Origin: CAZKWG01 sp964615375
GTDB lineage: Bacteria; Myxococcota_A; UBA796; CAZKWG01
Length of the DNA stretch: 64,000 nucleotides
Direction: 5' to 3'
Assembly: GCA_964615375.1 (NCBI GenBank)
Contig: CAZTOW010000006.1
Span: 62,001 to 126,000, forward strand
Each line of letters opens with the position of its first letter. Position 1 is the stretch's first letter. Positions 46,662 through 56,700 of this stretch are shown here, piece by piece. Under the pieces are notes generated by a model. That model made no database searches. It was given only the letters and a program-made list of their open reading frames with translations, and had not been told where the DNA came from. The position numbers were made by a program, and so were the translations under genes.

Positions 46662-49235
46662 ATGGCCGACCGCTCCCCCCTCAAGCGCCTCACCGAGCGC
46701 CTCGGGCTCGACGCCCTGGGGCGCGGCGTGCTGGGCGAGGACGGCTCCGGCCGCCTGCAGGGCCTGGGCCGGCGGGCCGCCCCCTTCGCCCGGCTCGCCC
46801 GCATCGACGGCGGCGTCCTGCGCGCCTGGATCCGCGGGGTCGGGGCCATCGAGGACGCGCTGGGCCTGGCCGAGGGCAACGCCTTCACCGATCTGGTCAT
46901 CGCCACCGCCGAGCGCGATCCGGGCGTGGCCCGCGTGCTCGCCTTCACCATGCCCGACCACCTGGCCCGGGTCCCCCCCGCCCAGCGCGGTCGCTACGTG
47001 GCCCTGCTCAAGGGCGTGGGCCGCCAGCTCCCCGACGCGCTCCCCCTCTGCGCCCGCACGCTCCCCGACCTGCTGCCCCGCATGGACGACGACAGCCTGG
47101 TCCGCCACCTGAGCGGCGCGCTGGAGCTGTTCAGCTCGTCCTCCCAGAAGGCCGAGAGCTTCCTCCGCCTGGAGAGCGCGCAGGGCCAGCGCTCCGCCGC
47201 CGCCCTGGAGCGCGGGATCCGCCTCAGCGACGTCTCCCGCACGCTCACCCACTACGCCCGCGCCCACTGCGGCGAGGACGTGCAGGTGCGCCCCGGCGAC
47301 GACCGCGCCTTCACCGATGGTCGTCACCTCTACCTGCCCGAGCGCGTCACCCGCTTCGGGGACGAGCGCGACCGCCTCATCTACCGCGTGCTCACCGCCC
47401 GCAACGCCGGCTTCCTCGAGTTCGGCACCATGGACCTGGACCTTGGGAGCCTGCCCGGCGACTGGCCCGAGCGCCGGCCGGACGAGGTCGAGGTCGAGCG
47501 CATGCTGCGCGCCTTCCCCAACAGCTCCCTGGCCCGCGACCTCTTCCTCATCCTGGAGGGCGCCCGGGTCGAGGCCCGCGTCCGCGCGGAGTACCCCGGC
47601 ATCGCCCGCGACATGGACGCCCTCGCCGACGCCTGGCGACCCGAGCGCCCCGACCCGGCCAGCCTCGCCCCCGCCGAGCAGGCCGTGGAGCTCGTCGCCC
47701 GCCTCGCCCTCGGGCTCGCCGCGCCCGCGCTCGCGGACGCCGAGGTCTCCCAGGCCGGACAGACGGCGGCCGGGGCCCTCGCCCGCGTGCGCGCGCCCGA
47801 GGCCGGGGTCAACGACAGCGTCATCGCCCTCCAGGAGGCCTTCGCCCCCATCTTCGCCCTGCTCGAGCGGGCGAAACCCAAGGGTCAACCACCGCGCAGC
47901 GGCGGCGGCGAGGGCGGACGCGGGGAGCGCGGAGATCGCGGCAGCGGGCGCGACCCCGACCGCGGCCAGCGCGGGGACCGGCGCGGCGAGGGCGAAGACG
48001 AGCTCTCCTACCGGCCGAGCCAGCGCGACCCCTTCGGCCCCGAGCTCCGCACCGAGCGCCTCGGCGAGCGCGAGCGCCAGACCGAGGCCCACGCCGCCGC
48101 CCTCCACGAGGCCCTGCGCGCCCGCGACCCCGAGGCCACCCGCGCCGACGCCCGCGAGGCCGCCCGCCGCGCCGAGCGCGACGGCACCAGCTACGAGGAG
48201 ATGGCCGAGTTCCTGGACCGCATGCAGGCCCCCGCTGGCCCCCTCCAGGAGCGCGACCCGGCCTTGGAGGCCGCCAACCTCCCCGTCGGTCACACCACCG
48301 GCCAGGCCCTGGACGCCGACGCCGAGGCGAAGCCCAGCGTCCACCTCTACCCCGAGTGGGACCTCACCCTGGAGGACTACAAGCCCCGCTGGGTGCGTCT
48401 CACCGAGTACCGCCTGCTGCCCGGCTCCACCACCTTCGTCGAGGACGTGCGCCGCCGCCACGGCGCCCTCATCCGCCAGGTCCGGCGCTCCTTCGAGGCG
48501 CTCCGCCCCGAGGCCGTGCGTCGGGTGCGCGGGGTCGTGGACGGCGACGAGATCGACCTCGACCGGGCGATCGAGGCCCACGTCGAGCGCCGGGCCGGCG
48601 GCAGCCCCACCGATCGCACCTATGTCCGCCACCAGCGCGACGAGCGCGACGTGGCCGTGGCCTTCCTGGTGGACATGTCCAGCTCGACCAACGAGCTGGC
48701 CAACGTGGGCGGCCAGCGCATCATCGACGTGGAGAAGGAGGCCCTGGTCCTCATCTCCGAGGCGGTGGACGCCATCGGCGACGCCGCCGCCATCTACGGC
48801 TTCTCCGGCTACGGGCGCGAGCAGGTGGCCTTCTACGTGGCCAAGGACTTCCACGACCCCTGGGACAGCCGCGTGCAGGAGCGCATCGGGCGCATCTCCT
48901 GGAAGATGGAGAACCGCGACGGCACCGCCATCCGCCACGCCACGCGCAAGCTGATGAAGATCCAGGCCCGCGTGCGCATCCTGCTGCTGCTCTCCGACGG
49001 GAAACCCCTGGACTGCGGCTGCGATCACTACTCGGACCGCTACGCCCAGGAGGACACCCGGGTCGCGCTGCAAGAGGCGCGAAAGCTGGGCGTCCACCCC
49101 TTCTGCATTACGGTCGACATCGCCGCGGCCGAGTACATGTCGCGCATGTACGGCGACGCGGGCTATACGATCATCGATCGCGTGGACCACCTCCCCCAGC
49201 GGCTCCCGCAGATCTATCGACGGCTCACACGTTGA
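46662..49235 (+). CDS. VWA-domain protein, NorD/CbbO-like
   Basis: An 857-residue protein starting at ATG 46662. Residues 1-400 are helical and NorD-like (LYLPERVTRFGDERDRLIYRVLTA, a VEARVRAEYPGI segment). Residues 405-450 are a Gly/Arg/Asp-rich low-complexity linker. The C-terminal region (about 660-857) is a VWA domain with an intact MIDAS: D-M-S-S-S-T-N near residue 670, a Thr in RDGTAIRHAT and Asp in LLLLSDGKPLD. Such proteins pair with CbbQ/NorQ AAA ATPases; the ATPase is 2.6 kb upstream. It is divergent from the RES-domain operon with a 179-bp gap that contains AT-rich promoter-like sequence. Confidence 0.87.
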   Translation: MADRSPLKRLTERLGLDALGRGVLGEDGSGRLQGLGRRAAPFARLARIDGGVLRAWIRGVGAIEDALGLAEGNAFTDLVIATAERDPGVARVLAFTMPDHLARVPPAQRGRYVALLKGVGRQLPDALPLCARTLPDLLPRMDDDSLVRHLSGALELFSSSSQKAESFLRLESAQGQRSAAALERGIRLSDVSRTLTHYARAHCGEDVQVRPGDDRAFTDGRHLYLPERVTRFGDERDRLIYRVLTARNAGFLEFGTMDLDLGSLPGDWPERRPDEVEVERMLRAFPNSSLARDLFLILEGARVEARVRAEYPGIARDMDALADAWRPERPDPASLAPAEQAVELVARLALGLAAPALADAEVSQAGQTAAGALARVRAPEAGVNDSVIALQEAFAPIFALLERAKPKGQPPRSGGGEGGRGERGDRGSGRDPDRGQRGDRRGEGEDELSYRPSQRDPFGPELRTERLGERERQTEAHAAALHEALRARDPEATRADAREAARRAERDGTSYEEMAEFLDRMQAPAGPLQERDPALEAANLPVGHTTGQALDADAEAKPSVHLYPEWDLTLEDYKPRWVRLTEYRLLPGSTTFVEDVRRRHGALIRQVRRSFEALRPEAVRRVRGVVDGDEIDLDRAIEAHVERRAGGSPTDRTYVRHQRDERDVAVAFLVDMSSSTNELANVGGQRIIDVEKEALVLISEAVDAIGDAAAIYGFSGYGREQVAFYVAKDFHDPWDSRVQERIGRISWKMENRDGTAIRHATRKLMKIQARVRILLLLSDGKPLDCGCDHYSDRYAQEDTRVALQEARKLGVHPFCITVDIAAAEYMSRMYGDAGYTIIDRVDHLPQRLPQIYRRLTR

Positions 49236-49344
49236 CGCACGCGCACCCTATACGACGAGGCGTCGCCAAGATAACAGGGGGCTTGTGGGGGGTGGATCGC
49301 TCGCACGACCCCACACTGCGTCAACATCAACGTCCGAGGCCAAC

Positions 49345-49551
49345 ATGTCGATCGACCTGACCATCGAAGACATCCGCGATCTGGTGGAGCGCATGGCTCC
49401 CGTCGATGACGACGACGACTTCGACGACGAGGACGACCTCGACGACGATGAGGAATTCGAGGACGACTTCGACGACGAGGACTTCGAGGATGACGACCTC
49501 GACGACGAAGACCTCGACGACGACTGGGAAGAGGAAGAGGACGAGGCCTGA
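49345..49551 (+). CDS. Extremely acidic small protein
   Basis: A 68-residue protein starting at ATG 49345 (MSIDLTIEDIRDLVERMAP). Residues 1-19 form a short amphipathic helix. In residues 20-68, 39 of 49 are Asp or Glu, punctuated by single Phe, Leu or Trp every 4-7 residues. This pattern suggests a disordered polyanion that mimics nucleic acid or binds a basic partner or metal. The gene follows the NorD-like gene by 109 bp on the same strand. No homologue recognised. Confidence 0.65.
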   Translation: MSIDLTIEDIRDLVERMAPVDDDDDFDDEDDLDDDEEFEDDFDDEDFEDDDLDDEDLDDDWEEEEDEA

Positions 49552-49578
49552 TCCGGTCTGGGAGCGCGGGGGTTTCAG

Positions 49579-49980
49579 GTGCTGACCGGGATCATCCACC
49601 TTCATCGCACGCTCGGCTACCTGCTCTTCCTGGTCGCGATGTTGAACCTCGGGCTCGCCTTCGCCCGCGGGCGCACCGATCCGCGCACCGCCAGCCTGAT
49701 CGCCGCCCTCACCCGCTACGGCGTGCGCATGGGCGGCGGCCTCACCGTGGTCCTGGGCGTCATCCACTGGACCCAGAGCACCTGGCCGCTGGCCACGCCC
49801 TGGCTCTGGGCCTCGCTGCTCCTGTGGGTGCCGGTGGAGATCCTGGGCAAGCGCATGATCCTCGCGGAGACCGCCCTGGTCATGGACGGCGGGCAGGGCA
49901 CGCTGCGCCTCATCCTGGGGACGGCGGGCCAGCTCTTCGCCATCGCGCTCATCTTCGGGCTGATGTCGGCCCGGCCGTGA
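49579..49980 (+). CDS. Small four-helix membrane protein
   Basis: A 133-residue inner-membrane protein with GTG start. Four hydrophobic helices: HRTLGYLLFLVAMLNLGLAF, YGVRMGGGLTVVLGVIHW, WLWASLLLWVPVEILGK and LRLILGTAGQLFAIALIFGL. Two His in the first helix region (HLHRTL) and one in the second (VIHW) could bind haem as in cytochrome b561-like proteins, but this is speculative. Function unknown. It is followed without gap by the metallophosphoesterase gene. Confidence 0.68.
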   Translation: MLTGIIHLHRTLGYLLFLVAMLNLGLAFARGRTDPRTASLIAALTRYGVRMGGGLTVVLGVIHWTQSTWPLATPWLWASLLLWVPVEILGKRMILAETALVMDGGQGTLRLILGTAGQLFAIALIFGLMSARP

Positions 49981-49994
49981 AGGGGGCCGCCTCG

Positions 49995-50753
49995 GTGCCG
50001 CCGCAGCAGCTCCCGCCCCTGCCGCGCCCCCGCATCGCGGTGATCGGCGACGTTCACTGGAAGCCGAGCCCGCGCCACCCGATCCACGCGGTGCTGCGCC
50101 ACGTCCGCGAGCAGGAGGCGGACGGCGTGCTGCTGGTGGGCGATCTGGTCTCCGGCCCGCTGCACCGCAGCACCCGCCACCGCCCCGAGGTCGTCTCCGA
50201 GTACCACGCCCGCGCCCGCGCCTGCCTGGAGCAGGTGGCGACGCTCGGGCTCCCCACGCTCTGGGTGCCGGGCAACCACGACCTCCCCGAGCTGGGACGC
50301 GGGGACGGGCTGCTCGGCAACGTGGACGGGAGGGTGGCCGAGCTCTGCGGGCTGCGGGTGGCGGGCATCGGCGGCGCCGGCCCCGCCCTCTTCGGCTTCT
50401 GCTACGAGTGGACCGAGGCGCAGGTCCGCGCGCTCACGGTCCCCGACTGCGACATCCTGCTCTGCCACGCGCCGCCCGCGGACACCCCGCTGGATCGCAC
50501 GCTGGACGGAGACCACGTCGGATCGGTGGCCATCCGCGAGCGCGCCCTCGCCCACCGCGGCGCCCTGGTCTGCGGCCACATCCACGAGTCTCCGGGCGTC
50601 GTGCAGCTCGGCGACTGCCTCGTCCTGAACGCGGGCGGCCTCGGCGAGCCCCACGGGCGGGCGCGCGTCGGCTGGCTCGGCGGGGTGGCGGAGGCGCGGG
50701 CCGTGGACCTCGAGCGCGGGACGGCCAGCGCCCTGCGCCGGGCCGAGCGGTGA
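49995..50753 (+). CDS. Metallophosphoesterase
   Basis: A 252-residue cytoplasmic protein. GTG 49995 is preferred because AGGGGG lies 8 nt upstream; a GTG at 49977 overlapping the previous stop is possible. Calcineurin-like motifs are complete: VIGDVHWK (GDxH), LLVGDLVSG (GDxx), VPGNHDLPE (GNHD), LLCHAPP (second His) and CGHIHESP (GHxH). It hydrolyses phosphate mono- or diesters with a di-metal centre; the substrate is unknown. Coupled to the esterase gene by a GTGA overlap. Confidence 0.9.
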   Translation: MPPQQLPPLPRPRIAVIGDVHWKPSPRHPIHAVLRHVREQEADGVLLVGDLVSGPLHRSTRHRPEVVSEYHARARACLEQVATLGLPTLWVPGNHDLPELGRGDGLLGNVDGRVAELCGLRVAGIGGAGPALFGFCYEWTEAQVRALTVPDCDILLCHAPPADTPLDRTLDGDHVGSVAIRERALAHRGALVCGHIHESPGVVQLGDCLVLNAGGLGEPHGRARVGWLGGVAEARAVDLERGTASALRRAER

Positions 50754-51511
50754 TCCTCAGCCTCCTGCTGGCCTGCGGGCCCTGCGGCGACGACCGCGCC
50801 TGCAAGGTCGGAGATCGCGAATTCTACGCCCTCCCGCCCGAGGGCTGGGACGGCCAGAGCGCGCTCCCCGTGGTCGTCTTCGCCCACGGCTACCACAGCT
50901 CGCCCGAGAAGTACATGGGCAAAGAGGAGGTCGTGCGAGGCTTCTCCGACGGTGGAGCCCTGCTCGTCCTGCCCGAGGCCATCGCCGGAGAGTGGAGCGT
51001 CAACGCCGGGGGCGGCTCCGAGGAGGACCTGGACTACATCGCCGAGGTGATGCAGGCGGCCGGCGAGCGCTGGCCCCTGGACGACACGCGGCGGGTGGTC
51101 GGCGGCTTCTCCGTGGGAGCCAGCTTCGCCTACGTCGTGGCCTGCGCCCGCCCCGACCTCTTCACCGGCGCCGCCCCCCGCTCGGGCGGCTTCTGGGAGC
51201 CCATGCCCGAGGGCTGCGAGGGCCCCGTCACCGTCTCCCACGAGCACGGCAGCGCCGACCAGACCTGGCCCATGGAGGGCCGCGAGCTCTGGGAGGACGC
51301 GATCCAGGGCGACGCGAAGGAGAGCTTCGCGCTCCTGCTTCAGAGCTCGGGCTGCTCGGGCGACGCGCGGGAGGAGGCCGTGGACGACCTGAGCTGCGCC
51401 GTCTACGAGGGCTGCACCGACGGTCGGGTGCAGCGCTTCTGCATGCACGCGGGTGAGCACCAGCTCTGGGAGGGCTGGGTCCAGCGCCTGCTGCAGTTCC
51501 ACGGGATCTAG
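50750..51511 (+). CDS. PHB-depolymerase/feruloyl-esterase-type lipoprotein
   Basis: A 253-residue protein beginning with GTG in a GTGA overlap, with a short lipoprotein signal (ILSLLLAC). Alpha/beta-hydrolase features: VVVFAHGYHSSPEKY (oxyanion region), nucleophile Ser in VVGGFSVGASFAYVVAC (G-x-S-x-G), SHEHGSADQTWP with a possible acid, and the last His in CMHAGEHQLWEGW. The architecture matches the esterase_phb/LpqC-type polyester or feruloyl esterases. Six to eight Cys may form disulfides. It is likely displayed on the outer membrane and degrades extracellular esters. Confidence 0.8.
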   Translation: MILSLLLACGPCGDDRACKVGDREFYALPPEGWDGQSALPVVVFAHGYHSSPEKYMGKEEVVRGFSDGGALLVLPEAIAGEWSVNAGGGSEEDLDYIAEVMQAAGERWPLDDTRRVVGGFSVGASFAYVVACARPDLFTGAAPRSGGFWEPMPEGCEGPVTVSHEHGSADQTWPMEGRELWEDAIQGDAKESFALLLQSSGCSGDAREEAVDDLSCAVYEGCTDGRVQRFCMHAGEHQLWEGWVQRLLQFHGI

Positions 51512-51558
51512 GCCGCGGCACCTGTACCGCGAGCCCGAACGCCGTTAAGCCCCCCGCC

Positions 51559-52980
51559 ATGGGCTCCAGAGACTTCCAGATCACGCCCCAGCGCTGGCTC
51601 CCGCGCGGGGAGGCCATGGTCCAGGGACGGCAGAAGCAGCTCGTCCTGTGGAACGCCATCCCCGGAGAGCCGGCCATCGCGCACCTCTTTCACGAGGGCA
51701 CGCACCAGGACCTCGCCCGCGTGCTGCGCCCGGCCGGGCGGCCCCACCCCTGGCGGCGCACGCCCCCCTGCGACCGCTTCAACGTCTGCGGCGGCTGCCC
51801 GCTCATGCACCTCGTCCCCGAGGGGCAGACCGACGTGCGCCTGCAGCTCGTCCGCGAGGCCCTGGCCGAGCACGGGCTCCAGCCCTACGCCCCGCGCGAG
51901 CTGATCGCCTCCCCCGACGGGGATCGCGACTTCCGCTACGTGGCGCGGCTGGCGGTGGGCTTCTCCGACGAGGGGCACCTGCGGGTGGGCGCCTACGGCC
52001 GCGGCTCGCACCACGTCGTCCCTATCCCCGAGTGCCTCGTCACGACGCCGCAGATCCGCGAGGTGATGAAGGTCATCGCCCACCACGTCCGCGAGCTCGA
52101 GCTCTACCCCTACGAGCCCGAGCGCGAGCGCGGCCTGCTGCGCTACTTCGTGCTGCGCCAGAGCCGTCTCACCGGCGAGCTGCTGGTCACCGTGGTCGCG
52201 GCGAAGAAGGTGGCGCTGCTGTGGGAGCTGGCCGAGCGCATCGCGGCGGGCATGAACGCCGTGGTCGGCGTGCACCTGCACCTGAACGACGGGCCGGGCA
52301 ACGCCATCTTCCTGCGCGACTCCCAGGGCACCGGCGACACGACCCGCATGCGCGGCAAGGACACGCTGGAGGAGGGCCTGGGCGAGATCCGGCTGCGGGT
52401 CGGCCCGGGGGACTTCTACCAGACCAACCCGGGCATGGCGGAGGTGATCGTCGGCGATATCGTCAAGATGCTTGACGATTACGCGGAGCACCCGGCGGTG
52501 GACCTGTACTGCGGGGTGGGCGGCATCGCGCTCTCCCTGGCGAAGGCCCACGGCTACACCTTCGGCGTGGAGGTGCTGCCCGGGGCGGTGGAGCGCGCGC
52601 GGGAGAACGCCGCCCACAACCGGCTGAGCGCGGAGTTCGCCGCTGGGGAGGTCGCCGACCTGCTGCCCGAGATCGCCCGCCGCCTCGCCGGGACCGCCCC
52701 CGTGGTCAACGTGGACCCCGCCCGCCGCGGGCTGGAGCCGGCGGTCATCGACGGGATCCGCGCGCTGGAGCCGGCTCTGCTCACCTACCTCTCCTGCAAC
52801 CCGCGCACGCTGGCCCGCGACCTCGCGGAGTTCGTGGGGCACGGCTGGAAGGTGGACGAGCTCCGGGCCTACGACATGTTCCCCCAGACCAGCCACGTCG
52901 AGCTCCTGGCGCGCCTGAGCCCCCCCGAGCCCCCCGCCGCCGCCCGCCGCCCGCCGCGGCGCAAGGTCGTGCGCGGATAG
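51559..52980 (+). CDS. RumA/TrmA-family RNA uracil-5-methyltransferase
   Basis: A 473-residue enzyme. Residues 1-60 cover a TRAM-like region. The iron-sulfur cluster motif is CDRFNVCGGCPL (Cys72, 78, 81 region), with a fourth Cys in IPECLVT. The SAM domain has FYQTNPGMAEVIV (FxQ-N), VDLYCGVGGIALSLA (motif I), NVDPARRGLEPAVID (D-P-x-R) and the catalytic Cys in YLSCNPRTLARDL. It forms m5U in rRNA or tRNA; which site cannot be told. The C-terminal 20 residues are Pro/Arg-rich. It is followed 14 bp later by a lipoprotein gene. Confidence 0.9.
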   Translation: MGSRDFQITPQRWLPRGEAMVQGRQKQLVLWNAIPGEPAIAHLFHEGTHQDLARVLRPAGRPHPWRRTPPCDRFNVCGGCPLMHLVPEGQTDVRLQLVREALAEHGLQPYAPRELIASPDGDRDFRYVARLAVGFSDEGHLRVGAYGRGSHHVVPIPECLVTTPQIREVMKVIAHHVRELELYPYEPERERGLLRYFVLRQSRLTGELLVTVVAAKKVALLWELAERIAAGMNAVVGVHLHLNDGPGNAIFLRDSQGTGDTTRMRGKDTLEEGLGEIRLRVGPGDFYQTNPGMAEVIVGDIVKMLDDYAEHPAVDLYCGVGGIALSLAKAHGYTFGVEVLPGAVERARENAAHNRLSAEFAAGEVADLLPEIARRLAGTAPVVNVDPARRGLEPAVIDGIRALEPALLTYLSCNPRTLARDLAEFVGHGWKVDELRAYDMFPQTSHVELLARLSPPEPPAAARRPPRRKVVRG

Positions 52981-52994
52981 GACCTGGAGCCCCC

Positions 52995-53657
52995 ATGCGA
53001 AGCCTCCTCTTCCTCGCCCTGGTCGGCTGCGGCCCCAAGGCCCCGCCCGCCCCAGCCGCCCCGCCCGCCGAGCCGCCCACCACCTGGGCGACCCGGGTGG
53101 CCGAGGCGAAGACCACGCCCGAGCCGCTGACCTCCGTGATGCGCGACGTGTACGACGTGCGTCTGCTGGTGCAGGCCGCCCGCGCCGGGGAGACCCTTGA
53201 CCTGCTGATGGCCCCGGCCCGCGAGGACGGGACCCAGGATCTCTGCGCCGAGACCACGACGCTCCGCGGGCTGGCGCTCGGCGCGGACGGCGCGTTCAAG
53301 GTCGAGGGCGCGGGCCTGACGCTCTCCGCGGACGACTTCCCCTCGCGGCTGGTCACGGCGACCGTGACGGGCTCCTACGCGAGCCAGACCCTCACGCTCT
53401 CCCGGGTGGAAGGGGCCATCGACACGGTGACCTTCCTGCCGCGCATGGGCAAGGGCCTGAACCCGGACGCGATCTGCAACCTGCTGCCGGCCCTGGGGCC
53501 CTGCGTGCCCTGCGAGGGCGCGGCGGGGCCCACCTGCTGGTCCGTCGCCGTGGACGCCCTGCCGCTCCAGCCCTCCAGCGCCGCCGTGGTCGCGCGCGAT
53601 CGGGCGGCGATCTGCGCGGATCCGGCCTGCTCCGCCGTCTGCTCACCTGTTCCCTGA
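52995..53657 (+). CDS. Lipoprotein of unknown function
   Basis: A 220-residue protein with a lipoprotein signal (MRSLLFLALVGC). Residues 13-35 are an Ala/Pro spacer. The rest is beta-rich (VRLLVQAARAGETLDLLMAP, AFKVEGAGLTLSADDF, LVTATVTGSYASQTLTLSRVEG) with a Cys-rich end (CNLLPALGPCVPCEG, CWSV, CADPACSAVC) likely held by disulfides. No homologue recognised. The coding bias and strong lipobox make it a real gene. Confidence 0.7.
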   Translation: MRSLLFLALVGCGPKAPPAPAAPPAEPPTTWATRVAEAKTTPEPLTSVMRDVYDVRLLVQAARAGETLDLLMAPAREDGTQDLCAETTTLRGLALGADGAFKVEGAGLTLSADDFPSRLVTATVTGSYASQTLTLSRVEGAIDTVTFLPRMGKGLNPDAICNLLPALGPCVPCEGAAGPTCWSVAVDALPLQPSSAAVVARDRAAICADPACSAVCSPVP

Positions 53658-53703
53658 TCGCGGCCCGGAAACCCCCAGCGACAAGGGTGACGTTTTCGGT
53701 CAT

Positions 53704-53736
53704 ATGATCCGCGCAGGCGTCCAGGGGTCGGATCAT
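53704..53736 (+). promoter_or_regulatory. Hairpin that includes the start codon of the giant repeat protein
   Basis: ATGATCCG (53704-53711) and CGGATCAT (53729-53736) form a perfect 8-bp stem. The AT of the ATG start codon is inside the 3' arm and the likely ribosome site AGGGG lies in the 17-nt loop. It could tune translation initiation. Confidence 0.4.
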
Positions 53737-56700
53737 GGGTCGTTCGCGCGCGGCGGTGTGCTTCGGGCTGATCTTCGTCGCGAGCTGCGCGCCCGCCGAT
53801 CACGGCGAGCGCGGGCTCGACAGCCGGCTCTCCGGGGAGGGCTCCCCGCTCGCGGAGCCCTGGCGGCGCGCCCTGGGCCCGCTGGGCGGGGCGGAGCCGG
53901 GCTTCCGGGTGACGGGCGAGGAGCTGAGCACCGACAACGGGGCTTTCGGGATCCGGGCCTCGCTCTCCGAGGAGGGCGCCTGGCTCGCCGGCCCCCGCGG
54001 GGAGATCGGGATCTCCTTCCTGGGCTGGGGCCGCGGGGAGGATCTGCGCGACGCGGGCCCTGGCGCGCTGGAGACGGAGGGCTGTGAGCAGGAGCGCTGC
54101 GCCCTGGCCGTCGTCGAGCGCGGGGACGCCCGCGAGTGGTGGCGCAACGGGCCGAGCGGGCTCCAGCAGGGATGGATCCTGCGCGAGCGGCCCGCGGGCG
54201 AGGGCGCGCTGAGCCTGGAGCTGCGCGTGTCGGGCGCGGCGCTCTCCCAGCGCAGCCCCGGCCGGATCGCGATGGTGGACGAGGAGGGCGGGCGCTGGGC
54301 CTACGCGGGCCCGCGGGCCTGGGACGCCGACGGCGCGCCGCTGGCCAGCTGGCTCGAGCTGGACGGAGACCTCGTGCGCGTGCGCGTGGACGACGCGGGC
54401 GCGCGCTGGCCCGTGCTCGTGGACCCCGTCGTGAGCACCGCGGAGGGGAGCTGGACGGGCAGCGGCAGCACGGACGCGCTGGGGACGGCGGTGGCCGGTC
54501 GCGGGGACCTCAACGGCGACGGCTTCGACGACATCGCCGTCGGCGCGCCGGGCGCGGCCAGCGGCAAGGGCCGCGTCTACATCTTCTACGGATCGGAGGA
54601 CGGGCCCGCCGAGACCGCGGATCTGACGCTGACCGGCTCGGCCACCAGCGGGGCCTTCGGGACCTCCGTGGCCCTGGACGGGGACATCAACAACGACGGC
54701 TACGACGACCTCGTCGTGGGCGCGCCGACGGCGAGCGTGGCCTCCACCTCGGACGGCGCGGCCTACGTCTTCCACGGCTCGAGCTCGGGGCTCTCCAGCA
54801 CGGTCACGACCACGCTGACGGGGAGCGCGTCAGCCAGCGCGCTCTTCGGCTGGAGCGTGGACATCGGCGGAGACCTGACCGGCGACGGCTACCAGGAGGT
54901 CCTGGTCGGTGAGCCGGGCTACTCCACGAACACCGGGCGCGCCTACATCTTCTCCGGCAGCAGCTCCGGGGCCTCCACCAGCACCTACCGGCGCTTCACC
55001 AACGCCGACACCGAGCAGCTCTACGGCTGGTCGGTGAGCGGCGGCGGCGACGCGACGGGCGACGGGCTCGCCGACATCGCCATCGGCGTGCCGGGCTACG
55101 AGAGCACGTTCACCTCGGACAGCGGGCGCGCGGTCACCTACGCGGGCAGGAGCACCTTCTTCACCACGACGCCCACGGCGCACCGCACCTACTCCTTCAC
55201 GTCTCTGGCGACGGACGACTACCAGTACGGCACCTCCGTCGTGCTGGAGGGCAGCATCGACGGCGACGACGCGGCGGATCTGCTGGTCGGGGCGCCCTAT
55301 GGCGCCTCCACCAAGGCTGGCCGCGTCTACATCTACTACTCGACGGGCACCTCGCTCCCCACCGGCGCCTCGGTGAACGTGAGCGGGTACGTGGCGAGCT
55401 CCGGCTACGGCGCCTCCGTCGCCTACCTGGGGGACACGGGCAAGGACGGCTACCCCGAGTTCGCGGTGGGCGCCCCTTACACGGACTCCAACGCCGGCTA
55501 TGTCGGGATCTTCGAGGGCCAGGCCAGCACCTACTCCTCCTCCGATCAACCCGACCAGACCCTCTCCGGCTCGGACGGCGAGCAGCTCGGGATCGCCGTG
55601 GCGGGGACGGGTGACGTCAACGGCGACGGCTACAACGATCTCCTGATCGGGGCCACGGACACCGACGGCGGCGCCGGGCAGGCCACGCTCCACTACGGCG
55701 GCGCGGACAACGACGGGGACGACTGGCTGGTCAACGGGATCTCCACCGACCAGGACTGCGACGACGAGGACGCAGACATCAACCCCGGCGTCCCCGAGAT
55801 CTGCGACGACGCCGACACCGACGAGGACTGCGACGGGCTCGCCGACGACGCCGACGACGACGTGAACGGCACCACCCGCTACTACGCGGACGCCGACGGG
55901 GACGGCTACGGCGACCCCTTGAGCTACCTCGACCGCTGCACCCAGCCCTCCGGCTACCTCGAGGACGACTCGGACTGCGACGACAGCGACGCCAGCATCC
56001 ACCCGGGCGCCACCGAGCTCTGCGACGACGCCGACACCGACGAGGACTGCGACGGCAAGGCCGACAACGCCGACAGCTCCGCCACCGGCACCAGCACCTT
56101 CTACGCCGACACCGACGGCGACGGCTACGGCGACCCGTCCAGCAGCAGGACCACCTGCGATCTGCCCACGGGCTACGCCGCCAATGACGAGGACTGCGAC
56201 GACGACCGCGACGACGTGAGCCCCTCGGCCACCGAGACCTGCGACGCCGCCGACGCCGACGAAGACTGCGACGGCAAGGCCGACGACAGCGACGCCTCCG
56301 CCACCGGGCAGAGCCCCTGGTACCGCGACGCCGACAGCGACGGCTACGGCGACGCCTCCCGCGAGGCCAGCGCCTGCGACGCCCCGAGCGGCTACGTGGA
56401 CGACGCCACCGACTGCGACGACGGCGCGGGCTCCACCCACCCCGGCGGGACGGAGCTCTGCGACGACGCCGACGCCGACGAGGACTGCGACGGCTCCGCC
56501 GACGACAGCGACAGCTCCGCCGCCTCGTCCTCCAAGAGCACCTGGTACCGCGACGCCGACGGCGACACCTACGGCGACGCGGACACCACCACCCGCACCT
56601 GCGACCTGCCCTCCGGCTACGTCGCCGACAACGACGACTGCGACGACAGCTCCCTGTCCATCCACCCGGGCGGGACCGAAGTCTGCGACGACGCCGACAC

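Noticed and set aside
46622..49360. 912-codon second plus-strand frame across the VWA gene
   Set aside because: Arg/Pro/Gly-rich shadow frame; the VWA frame has the MIDAS motif and correct start context.
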